A stretch of 64,000 nucleotides of DNA from Lachnospiraceae bacterium A2 (GTDB lineage Bacteria > Bacillota > Clostridia > Lachnospirales > Lachnospiraceae), in contig KE159636.1 in assembly GCA_000403315.2 (NCBI GenBank), positions 835,358 to 899,357 on the forward strand, in the 5' to 3' direction. Positions within the stretch are counted from its first letter, which is position 1. Each line of letters begins with the position of its first letter. The translations under genes and the position numbers were made by a program. Positions 1 to 8,088 of the stretch are shown here, in pieces. The notes beneath the pieces were generated by a model, which worked only from the letters and a program-made list of their open reading frames with translations, searched no databases and was not told the origin of the DNA.

Positions 1-1992
1 CGCAAGAAAATAAGTGATATAATTGAGATTCAAAAGAATAAAACAACTATTAAGGAAACACTTAATAACTCTAATTTTGATAATTATATGTACCCGGCAA
101 GATATAATAATGAACGTGATATGATTCGTTTTTTTGCATTTGAGTTTATTGATGAGGAAGAAATAACGGAGAATATTGACTGGGGAATAAAAAGTGAAGG
201 AATTGAAGCAGATGGGATAATATATGGAATTATTCCGCATAGTGAGACATCAATAAGGAAGATTAAAGAGGTTATCTTAAAAACTAGTATAAAATGCAAT
301 CGATACATTTTTATTGTTCCAAAACATTACTCTGAGATTGAGAATATTGTTAGAGAGTTTAATGCTGTGTCTTTCCTTCGAGACGAAGCGAATGATGACA
401 AAATTTTGTTTGATGAGTATGAGGTGATATACGAGGATCTTCGGGAAGTAATCAATTTATATATGAGAGCTTATACAAGACCAGAGGAATATAGGGCAGA
501 TTATATATTTGAAGGAAAGGAAATGCCAATTCGAAGAAAAGCAGCATTAACGGAATTGATGTCAGGTATTTGTGATGAAGTTTTTGCTTTGACACCGGTT
601 ATCAATAATGAGGTAATGAATAAGAATGAAATTACTTCTATTGCAAGTAACAGTAGGAGCAAAATTATAGCTGCATTGTTAAGAAACGAGTTAGAGCCAA
701 ACTTAGGCTTCACAGGAACTGGACAAGAGGTGTCGGTAATGAGAAGTACTCTAATTAGAACCGGAGTCTGGGAAGAAAGTAATGGAGCACCCAAAATAAA
801 TCTGCATCCGACATCTGTAAAAAATATGGATGTATTATTATCGACTATTGAAAATTTTATAATAGAAATAAGACAAAAAGGGAAAATGTCTTTTGCAGAA
901 CTTTATAATAGATTGTTATCCCCAGAATACCATATAGGATTGAGAAAAGGCTTAATTCCAATCTATCTAACTGTTGTGTTGCATGAATATAAAAAAGAGG
1001 TTGTTATTTCGGATCAATTGGGGCAGATATCTTTATCAGCGGACACAATGCTTCAGTTAAATGCTAAACCGGAACAGTTTTACTTATCATATATTGATTG
1101 GAATCCAGAAAAAGAGGCATTTGTGCGAACTTTAGCAGAATATTTTGTGGAGTTCATTGTCGAAGCGGAGAGAGGTTTTAATTCATATGAGTATGTGGTA
1201 TCGGCAATGCGAAGATGGTATATGTCGTTGCCTAAGTATGCAAAAGAAAGTAAATTTGTGCCGGATAGAGGGAAAATCCGCAAAGATTATCAGGAAATGT
1301 TAAAGTTACTCAAACAAAATAATAGTGGTAATGAGTTGCTGTTTGAGAAAATGCCAAAGGTGTTTGGATTGGTGGAATTCCAAGAATCACTGGTAGACAA
1401 TATAAAGACATTCAAGGAATTCTATGATAACTTTTTGCGTAATGTAAAAAAATCTTTGTGCAATGAGGTAAAGAAGATATTTATCTCTGAAAAAGATACT
1501 GTAAGCATGGATAAGATGTCATTAGCCTCGATTATAAAAGACTGGTGTGAAACTATCGACCAGTCTGCTTTTGAACAATTGTTTGCAGATGGGACAGAAA
1601 GGTGCCTGGGGTTGTTTAAGAGTATTACAAACGATGATGATTTAACTATCTCAAGACTTGCTAAATTAGCTACTGATTTACGGCTTGAAGATTGGGATGA
1701 TAAAATTCGAGAGTTGTTTGTTTCAAACATAAAACAATATAAAGATACTGCAGAAAATCATCATGCTGTAAAAGAAAGTGCAGTAGCAGAAAATGATACA
1801 AGTATCTATCAAATATCATTTAAAGATGATAGTGGAGAGATGGTAACGAAGCGTTTTGAGCGTGTTGAAAATACAGGTAAGGGTAAATTGCTTTATAATC
1901 AAGTTACAGCAGCGCTTGACTCTATGGGACGCTCTATCTCTAATCAAGAAAAGAGACAAATTTTGATGGAAATTCTTAAGGATTTATGCTGA
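1..1992 (+). CDS. Large protein of the Dnd-like operon, N-terminus cut by the window edge
   Basis: The reading frame is open from base 1 with no start or upstream stop, so the ATG at 88 is probably internal and the true protein is longer than 663 residues. The visible part is soluble, charged and mostly alpha-helical, with no membrane segment. The C-terminal 60 residues (a beta-rich stretch ending near RFERVENTGKGKLLYNQV, then a helical tail) look like a separate small domain. I do not recognise the family. It lies 14 bp upstream of a cysteine desulfurase behind AAGGAGG, so it belongs to the same operon. It could be the C-terminal part of a large ATPase or restriction component of a phosphorothioation-type system, but no catalytic motif for that is in view. 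Confidence 0.75.
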   Translation, partial: RKKISDIIEIQKNKTTIKETLNNSNFDNYMYPARYNNERDMIRFFAFEFIDEEEITENIDWGIKSEGIEADGIIYGIIPHSETSIRKIKEVILKTSIKCNRYIFIVPKHYSEIENIVREFNAVSFLRDEANDDKILFDEYEVIYEDLREVINLYMRAYTRPEEYRADYIFEGKEMPIRRKAALTELMSGICDEVFALTPVINNEVMNKNEITSIASNSRSKIIAALLRNELEPNLGFTGTGQEVSVMRSTLIRTGVWEESNGAPKINLHPTSVKNMDVLLSTIENFIIEIRQKGKMSFAELYNRLLSPEYHIGLRKGLIPIYLTVVLHEYKKEVVISDQLGQISLSADTMLQLNAKPEQFYLSYIDWNPEKEAFVRTLAEYFVEFIVEAERGFNSYEYVVSAMRRWYMSLPKYAKESKFVPDRGKIRKDYQEMLKLLKQNNSGNELLFEKMPKVFGLVEFQESLVDNIKTFKEFYDNFLRNVKKSLCNEVKKIFISEKDTVSMDKMSLASIIKDWCETIDQSAFEQLFADGTERCLGLFKSITNDDDLTISRLAKLATDLRLEDWDDKIRELFVSNIKQYKDTAENHHAVKESAVAENDTSIYQISFKDDSGEMVTKRFERVENTGKGKLLYNQVTAALDSMGRSISNQEKRQILMEILKDLC

Positions 1993-2006
1993 TAAGGAGG
2001 ATATAA

Positions 2007-3152
2007 ATGGCTTACTTTGACAATGCAGCAACAACATATCCCAAGCCAGAATGTGTATATGCTCAAATGGATAGCTTTTATCGAAAGAGTGGCGGAAATG
2101 TAGGGAGAGGCAATTATGGTTTAGCACAGACAGCGGGAAGTTTGGTTGATGACACTAGAAATAAAATACAGAAAATGCTGCATTGCACCACAAAACAGGT
2201 TATTTTTGCACCTACAGCAACAGTAGCACTTAATATTATTCTACAAGGATTGATCGAAAAAGGAAAAAGGAATATATATATCAGTCCTTTTGAACACAAT
2301 GCAGTTACACGCACATTACATCATTTTGTTGAGAAAAACCTTGTGAATGTTACAGAATTGGCTATAAGGGACAATCTGGAGTATGATTTAGAGAAGATCC
2401 GTTACCAATTTGATGAAAAGAAACCGGAACTTGTGATTGTAAGTCATGCCAGTAATGTGATTGGCTTAATAGCGCCTGTTGAAGAAATCTTTTCTGTTGC
2501 AAAGAAATATGGTGCAGTTACATTGGTAGATATGGCGCAGACTGCGGGACTTGTAGACTGTAATGTGGGATTAGATATATTTGATTTTGCAGTGTTTGCT
2601 GGACATAAAACCATGTATGGTCCTACAGGAATTTCAGGTTTTGTAATGAAACAGGATATTGATTTGCCGGCAACTATTTTTGGTGGAACAGGTTACGAAT
2701 CCGCAAATCAAGATATGCCCAAGAGTTTACCGGAAAAATTTGAGGTAGGGACTCTGAATATTGCAGGAGTGGCAGGATTAAATGCAGCGTTAGAATGGAT
2801 TTCACAGCATACAGTAGAGAAAATGTATATTGTAGAATGCAAAAAAAGAAAGCAATTAGTAAATTTGCTTGATTCATATGATTTTATCAAGATTATAGGA
2901 AATGAAAAGAATAGTAAATATGTTGGTATCGTTTCCTGCATAATGGAGGGGATTAGCAGTGATAGTGCTGGCAGCATATTGAATGAACAAGGGATTGCTG
3001 TAAGAGCAGGATTACAGTGTGCACCATTGGCGCACAAATTTTTAGGTACATATCCAGCAGGTACGATAAGATTTAGTGTGAGTCATTTTACATCGGAAAA
3101 AGATTTTGAAGAGTTAAAACAAGTGTTGGATTATATAGAAGAAAACATGTAA
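2007..3152 (+). CDS. Cysteine desulfurase, NifS/IscS/DndA-like (PLP-dependent)
   Basis: A class V aminotransferase-fold enzyme of 381 residues. The N-terminus MAYFDNAATTYPKP is the family signature. SHASNVIG and VDMAQTAG are the PLP-contacting strands. The AGHKTMYGPTG segment carries the Schiff-base lysine. The C-terminal RAGLQCAPLAHKFLGT holds the catalytic cysteine that carries the persulfide. These enzymes move sulfur from L-cysteine to an acceptor for Fe-S clusters, tRNA thiolation or DNA phosphorothioation. Here it sits in an operon with a helicase and an SMC-like ATPase, not with isc or tRNA-modification genes, so a DndA role in DNA modification or defence is the best inference. The ATG follows AAGGAGGATATAA. 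Confidence 0.9.
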   Translation: MAYFDNAATTYPKPECVYAQMDSFYRKSGGNVGRGNYGLAQTAGSLVDDTRNKIQKMLHCTTKQVIFAPTATVALNIILQGLIEKGKRNIYISPFEHNAVTRTLHHFVEKNLVNVTELAIRDNLEYDLEKIRYQFDEKKPELVIVSHASNVIGLIAPVEEIFSVAKKYGAVTLVDMAQTAGLVDCNVGLDIFDFAVFAGHKTMYGPTGISGFVMKQDIDLPATIFGGTGYESANQDMPKSLPEKFEVGTLNIAGVAGLNAALEWISQHTVEKMYIVECKKRKQLVNLLDSYDFIKIIGNEKNSKYVGIVSCIMEGISSDSAGSILNEQGIAVRAGLQCAPLAHKFLGTYPAGTIRFSVSHFTSEKDFEELKQVLDYIEENM

Positions 3153-3163
3153 AGGAGAAGGTA

Positions 3164-5329
3164 ATGGGATTTGAGGATATTACTATAAAGAATGAATATA
3201 GGTCTCTTATTGATGATGTTGTCAAAGATTTTTATGTCCCATTGTTGAAAAATGCAGTTTTGTATCAAAGGGCAGTTGGTTTCTTTTCGTCATCAGCGTT
3301 AGTAATGATTTCTAAGGGGATTGAAGGATTGGTACAAAATGGTGGTACGATTCAGATAATAGCTTCTCCTAAATTGTCGTCATCTGATATAGAAGAAATT
3401 AGAAAAGGATATGAAGTTAGGCGGGTAATAGAAAAATCCTTAATAAGGGAACTGGGTGAAATTGATAGTCCAGTAGAGTTAGAAAAATTATCGTATATAG
3501 CAAGGCTGGTAGCAGATGGGATATTGGATATAAAGATAGCTTTCTTGACGACAAAGAATGAAATAGCAATGTATCATGAAAAGATGGGATTGATTACAGA
3601 CAATGAAGGAAATACAGTGGCATTTTCCGGATCAATGAATGAAAGTGAAAATGCATTTAAAGGAAATTATGAGTCATTTGATACATTTTGTTCATGGACA
3701 AATGACTGTGAGCGGGTTTTTAAGAAACAAATGGCTTTCAAAGCAATCTGGGAAGATTACGAACCAGGGATAGAAACATTAGATTTTCCTGTAGCTGTAA
3801 AGCAAAGATTATATGAATACAATGCTGATTTAAGGAAGTGTAATAGTAAAGCGAATGACAGTATAACGGAGATACAATTAGAATCAAAAGAAAAAGGTGA
3901 AATTTATTTGCCAGAAGATTTTAATATTCGTGAATATCAATGCAATGCGATTCAAACTTGGGAAAGCAGGGGATTTTGCGGAATATACGATATGGCAACA
4001 GGAACGGGAAAAACCTTAACAGCATTAGCAAGCGTTGAATATCTTTTTAGAAAAAATAATAACAGGCTTGCCATAGTAATTGTGTGTCCATATCAACATT
4101 TAGTAGAACAATGGGTAGAAGATATTGTGAGATTTGGAATATATCCTATTATAGGATATTCGGCGTCTTCACAAAAGAATTGGAAAAAGAATTTAAAACA
4201 GGCAGTGCGTTCTTTTAATCTTAAGGTGTTGGACACATTTTGCTTTGTAACAACAAATGCATCTTTTGTCACAAAAAAAGTGCAGGAGCAGATAATACAA
4301 TTAAATGAAGATGCATTGTTTATTGTTGATGAAGCGCATAATATGGGGGCTGCAAACTATAGGAAGTGTTTGCCTGAAAATATTGAATTCAGACTTGCGT
4401 TATCTGCAACAATAGATAGACATAACGATGATATTGGAACAGAGGCATTAGCATCATATTTTGGGGATAAATGTATAGAGTATTCTTTAAAAAATGCAAT
4501 AGAAAATCAAATGCTGACCAGATATTTTTATTATCCTGTATTGACATATTTAGATGAGGATGAACTTGAAGAATATTTAGATTTAACACATCAATTGGCA
4601 ACAGCCATATCGAAAAAAGGCAGGGAATTAGTTTTGTCTGAATATGCAAAACAATTACTAATAAAAAGGTCAAGAGTTATTGCAGGAGCAAGAAGTAAAC
4701 TGCCAGAACTAAAGAAACAGATGGAAACGTACAAAGATGATAAGCATATTCTGGTATATTGTGGAGCAACGACAATAAAAGACGCTGATGCAGAAGATAT
4801 GGATTTTGGAACGAGACAGATTGATCTTGTAACCAATTTGCTTGGAAATGAGATGGGAATGAGAGTGGGAAGGTTTACATCTCAGGAATCGGCTCAGGAA
4901 AGGGCACAGATACGGACAGCATTTGCGGATGGAGAAATGTTGCAGGCTCTTGTAGCTATAAAGTGTTTGGATGAGGGGGTAAATATACCGAGTATTAAAA
5001 CAGCGTTTATTTTAGCTAGTAGCACGAATCCCAAAGAATATATACAGAGACGGGGCAGAGTGCTTAGAAAATTTCCGGGTAAGAATTATGCGGTGATATT
5101 TGATTTTATTACTTTACCATTTCCAGTGGACACATTAAGCTTTCAAAGAGATGAAGTTATTAATTCAACGAAAGGATTGGTAAAAAGGGAAATAATAAGA
5201 ATGTTAGATTTTGCAGAAATAGCAGAAAACCCATCGGAAACATATGATTTGATATATGATTTAAAGCATGGATTTGGTATTACAGAAGATGACTTAAAAG
5301 AAGAGGAGGTAAAGGGTAATGTTGTCTGA
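3164..5329 (+). CDS. PLD-nuclease/SF2 helicase fusion of the Dnd-like operon
   Basis: A 721-residue two-part protein. The N-terminal ~230 residues form a phospholipase-D-like domain: H138-x-K in YHEKMG, followed by SGSMNES. The rest is a DEAD/DEAH-type SF2 helicase with GTGKT at residue 280, DEAH at 389-392, LSAT (motif III) and QRRGRVLR (motif VI). PLD-helicase fusions of this kind occur in restriction and defence loci, including phosphorothioation-dependent ones, where they probably translocate on and cut DNA. It starts 11 bp after the cysteine desulfurase behind AAAGGAGAAGG. Its 3' end overlaps the next small gene by 11 bp, implying translational coupling. Confidence 0.85.
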   Translation: MGFEDITIKNEYRSLIDDVVKDFYVPLLKNAVLYQRAVGFFSSSALVMISKGIEGLVQNGGTIQIIASPKLSSSDIEEIRKGYEVRRVIEKSLIRELGEIDSPVELEKLSYIARLVADGILDIKIAFLTTKNEIAMYHEKMGLITDNEGNTVAFSGSMNESENAFKGNYESFDTFCSWTNDCERVFKKQMAFKAIWEDYEPGIETLDFPVAVKQRLYEYNADLRKCNSKANDSITEIQLESKEKGEIYLPEDFNIREYQCNAIQTWESRGFCGIYDMATGTGKTLTALASVEYLFRKNNNRLAIVIVCPYQHLVEQWVEDIVRFGIYPIIGYSASSQKNWKKNLKQAVRSFNLKVLDTFCFVTTNASFVTKKVQEQIIQLNEDALFIVDEAHNMGAANYRKCLPENIEFRLALSATIDRHNDDIGTEALASYFGDKCIEYSLKNAIENQMLTRYFYYPVLTYLDEDELEEYLDLTHQLATAISKKGRELVLSEYAKQLLIKRSRVIAGARSKLPELKKQMETYKDDKHILVYCGATTIKDADAEDMDFGTRQIDLVTNLLGNEMGMRVGRFTSQESAQERAQIRTAFADGEMLQALVAIKCLDEGVNIPSIKTAFILASSTNPKEYIQRRGRVLRKFPGKNYAVIFDFITLPFPVDTLSFQRDEVINSTKGLVKREIIRMLDFAEIAENPSETYDLIYDLKHGFGITEDDLKEEEVKGNVV

Positions 5330-5483
5330 TGAAATTCAAAAGGTAGAAATTGATGAACAGAGGTTATCTCAAATGAAAAATGCAATTATTGATTTGGAAA
5401 AAGAGAATATAAAAACAGGAAAATTTACTACTCAGGATATAGTCAAAGCTATTAGGAGAATTATTGAGAAAATCGCTGATTAA
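5319..5483 (+). CDS. 54-aa helical protein between helicase and DndD-like ATPase
   Basis: The ATG at 5319 lies inside the end of the helicase gene, 8 bp after GAGGAGGT, and the frame runs 54 codons to TAA at 5481. The product is highly charged and helical (two helices, the second ending AIRRIIEKIAD) with no cysteines or membrane segment. The strong ribosome site, overlap coupling and 14-bp gap to the next gene argue that it is real. No function is recognised. It may be a small partner of the helicase or of the ATPase. Confidence 0.7.
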   Translation: MLSDEIQKVEIDEQRLSQMKNAIIDLEKENIKTGKFTTQDIVKAIRRIIEKIAD

Positions 5484-5497
5484 GGGAGGCGGATAAG

Positions 5498-7507
5498 ATG
5501 CTGATAAAGAATATTATTATGAATAACTTTAGACAGTTTAAAGGAAAGCAGAAATTAGAATTCTCTACGGATTCAGATAAAAATGTGACGGTTTTGCTTG
5601 GAGATAATACATTTGGAAAGACTACTATACTGCAAGCTTTTAACTGGTGTTTATATGGTGTTGCAGATTTTCCTAAAGATAGCAATCCGGATTTTCTTTT
5701 AAATTTAGAGGTTGCAAATGAGCAGGCAGGTATTCAGCAGAAGTGTGAAGTCTCTGTAGAACTCATTTTGGAACATAAGGACACAGAATATATTGTACTT
5801 AGAAAACAAGCATACATAGATAGGGCATATGGAAGCTGGAATGCACTGAATAGCCAACTTTTGGTGTCCTATAAAGAGAATGGAATTACAAAACAAGTAA
5901 GAGAAGGTGAAGAGAAAAATATTATTAACGCAATTCTGCCTCAGTCACTTTCAGGGTATTTCTTTTTTGATACTGAGCGTGTTTCAGATATTAGTACGAG
6001 GAAAGATTTATCGGAAGCTGTACGTGGATTATTGGGATTAGCTGCTGTTGGCAACGCAAGAAAACATTTGGGCGCTAGAACACAAAAAACAACCGCAATA
6101 GGGCAGTGGAATGGTTCACTTGACTCGTCAGGCGATGAAAGAGCAAAGGAAGCACAAGAAACAATTTCCAGGGAGACGGATAAAATTGAGACGTTAAAAA
6201 GTGAAATAGAAAATGCAGAAAGAGAATTAGAAAATCTCAATAATCAAAAGGAAAAGATTGCAGAGATATTAAGGGATAATCAAAGTACAGCGGAATTGCA
6301 GAGACAAAAACAAACATTAGAAGGAACACTTGAAAAAGAGAAAAAGGAATTGGAAGATGCCAATAAGAATTTTTTGAAATTTTTCAGTTCTAATACAGTG
6401 TCATATTTGGCATTACCATTAGTTGACCAGGCTCAAGAAGTTTTGGTGAATGCACATGTTGATGATAGAGGGATTCGAGATATGACGGAGGCATCTATCC
6501 GGGACATTATTAAGCGTGGCAGATGTATTTGTGGAGCTCAAATTGTGGGACCAGAAAGCGGGGGATTGGGAAATGATGCTTATCAGCATATAATTGATGA
6601 ATTGAATTATGTTCTGCCAGCACATTTGGGGACTGCAATAATGAGTTTTAAAGAATTGATGGATACAGAATGTCGTAATATGGCACAGTTTTATCAAACA
6701 ATAGAGCAAATGTATAAAAACATCCAAAAGCATAGGGATACAATTGCCAAAATAGAGGATGATATAGCAAGGATAGAAGAAAGCATTTTTGGCAAAGAGA
6801 ATATGAGTAGCTATGAGGCGGATATGAATCGCATCAAAGCCGATATAAAGAGAATGCATGATAAAAAAGAACGATGCAATAGAGATATTGGTGCATGTGA
6901 GAGTGCAATTGATTCTGCACAGAAGGTATATGATGGATTGGTGTCTGCATCAGACAGAAACAAAAGGCTTATTATTTATCTTGCCTATGCTGAAAGAATT
7001 TGTAAATGGATTGATGATACCTATGTAGAAAAAGAGTTGGAAATGCGTTCTCGTTTACAGGAGAAGGTTAACAATATTTTTGCAAGAATGTATCATGGGG
7101 AACGCCGAGTGCAAATTGATAATCAGTATCATGTAACTCTTTTTGCACAAATGAATGGTAAAGAGGTAATTACCGGTGAATCAGAAGGACTTAAGAGAGT
7201 TAAGAACTTTGCATTTATAGCCGGTTTAGTGGATTTAGCAAAAGAAAAGGCTTCTTTAGGAAAGAAGAATGAGGCAATCACATGGGATAATGAAGCATAT
7301 CCGCTCGTAATGGATGCTCCTTTTTCAAATGCTGATGAAACGCACATAAAAAATATTTCAGGTGTGCTTCCAGAAGTGGCAAATCAGGTAATTATGTTTG
7401 TGATGGAGAAAGACTGGCAATACGCACAGTCTGTTATGGATGTGCGTGTAGGTAAATATTGTACTCTGAAAAAATATTCAGAATCCCATACAGAGATAGA
7501 AAGTTGA
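5498..7507 (+). CDS. dndD-like: SMC/Rad50-like ATPase, DndD family
   Basis: A 669-residue ABC/SMC-type ATPase. The N-terminus has a Walker A variant, GDNTFGKT (about residues 34-41). Two long coiled-coil arms follow (roughly residues 210-290 and 390-480), separated by a hinge holding RCICGAQ, a reduced Cys-x-Cys version of the Rad50-type zinc hook. The C-terminal Walker B is PLVMDAPFSNAD, followed by a D-loop-like segment. This layout matches DndD, the ATPase of DNA phosphorothioation systems. Co-location with a cysteine desulfurase supports the assignment. RecF/Rad50-type defence ATPases are the alternative. It starts at ATG behind GGGAGGCGG. Confidence 0.82.
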   Translation: MLIKNIIMNNFRQFKGKQKLEFSTDSDKNVTVLLGDNTFGKTTILQAFNWCLYGVADFPKDSNPDFLLNLEVANEQAGIQQKCEVSVELILEHKDTEYIVLRKQAYIDRAYGSWNALNSQLLVSYKENGITKQVREGEEKNIINAILPQSLSGYFFFDTERVSDISTRKDLSEAVRGLLGLAAVGNARKHLGARTQKTTAIGQWNGSLDSSGDERAKEAQETISRETDKIETLKSEIENAERELENLNNQKEKIAEILRDNQSTAELQRQKQTLEGTLEKEKKELEDANKNFLKFFSSNTVSYLALPLVDQAQEVLVNAHVDDRGIRDMTEASIRDIIKRGRCICGAQIVGPESGGLGNDAYQHIIDELNYVLPAHLGTAIMSFKELMDTECRNMAQFYQTIEQMYKNIQKHRDTIAKIEDDIARIEESIFGKENMSSYEADMNRIKADIKRMHDKKERCNRDIGACESAIDSAQKVYDGLVSASDRNKRLIIYLAYAERICKWIDDTYVEKELEMRSRLQEKVNNIFARMYHGERRVQIDNQYHVTLFAQMNGKEVITGESEGLKRVKNFAFIAGLVDLAKEKASLGKKNEAITWDNEAYPLVMDAPFSNADETHIKNISGVLPEVANQVIMFVMEKDWQYAQSVMDVRVGKYCTLKKYSESHTEIES

Positions 7508-7517
7508 GGTGGATGTT

Positions 7518-8069
7518 ATGTTTGAAGGCGATTATACAATCAATGGGGTACATGCCACATATATTAAATATCTGAAGGATGAAGTAAAGGCTTTTGAAAG
7601 ATATATAGATGTATATATGACAGGAGCAACAATGGGGGTGTTACATAACAGGCGGGCGAAACAGGGGGGATCAACAGATAGAGCGAGAATATATGCTGAT
7701 GCGTTTAATACAGAACATGTGAAATGCAATGAGTTATTCAAATTAGTTATTCTTAATGATACATCAAAGCTGTGGTCAGACGAGGAACGCATTAATATTT
7801 GTTTTAAATACCGAGATAAAATGGATGACAAAGCTGTACCGCCTATTGCGGAGTATGAGATTAAAATTATGAAGGAAGCTCTTGATTTGTTTAACGAATA
7901 TGCTATGGGCGGTATAGAGCTGCTGTATGAGAATTTTTCAAGCAGTTCAACTGTAAGTGTGGATGATACTGTAGATTACGCATATAAAGCAATGTTCGAT
8001 CAACATATATTCATTGAAAGCAGACAAGCTGGGGTTGATGTAGAACAATTACTTCGTCCAGAATATTAG
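7518..8069 (+). CDS. Unknown 183-aa protein of the Dnd-like operon
   Basis: I chose the ATG at 7518 because GAGGTGG lies 5 bp upstream. A GTG at 7509 would add three residues. The protein is soluble and mixed alpha/beta with no recognised motif. The segment AKQGGSTDRARIYADAF, containing basic and glycine residues, is the most motif-like part. It starts 10 bp after the ATPase stop, so it is probably a dedicated component. By position it could replace the small DndE subunit, but I see no convincing DndE signature. Confidence 0.75.
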   Translation: MFEGDYTINGVHATYIKYLKDEVKAFERYIDVYMTGATMGVLHNRRAKQGGSTDRARIYADAFNTEHVKCNELFKLVILNDTSKLWSDEERINICFKYRDKMDDKAVPPIAEYEIKIMKEALDLFNEYAMGGIELLYENFSSSSTVSVDDTVDYAYKAMFDQHIFIESRQAGVDVEQLLRPEY

Positions 8070-8088
8070 AGAGAAATTGGTGGGTAAA

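Noticed and set aside
7518..8069. DndE assignment for the 183-aa protein
   Set aside because: The position fits but length and sequence do not show the DndE core; left as unknown.
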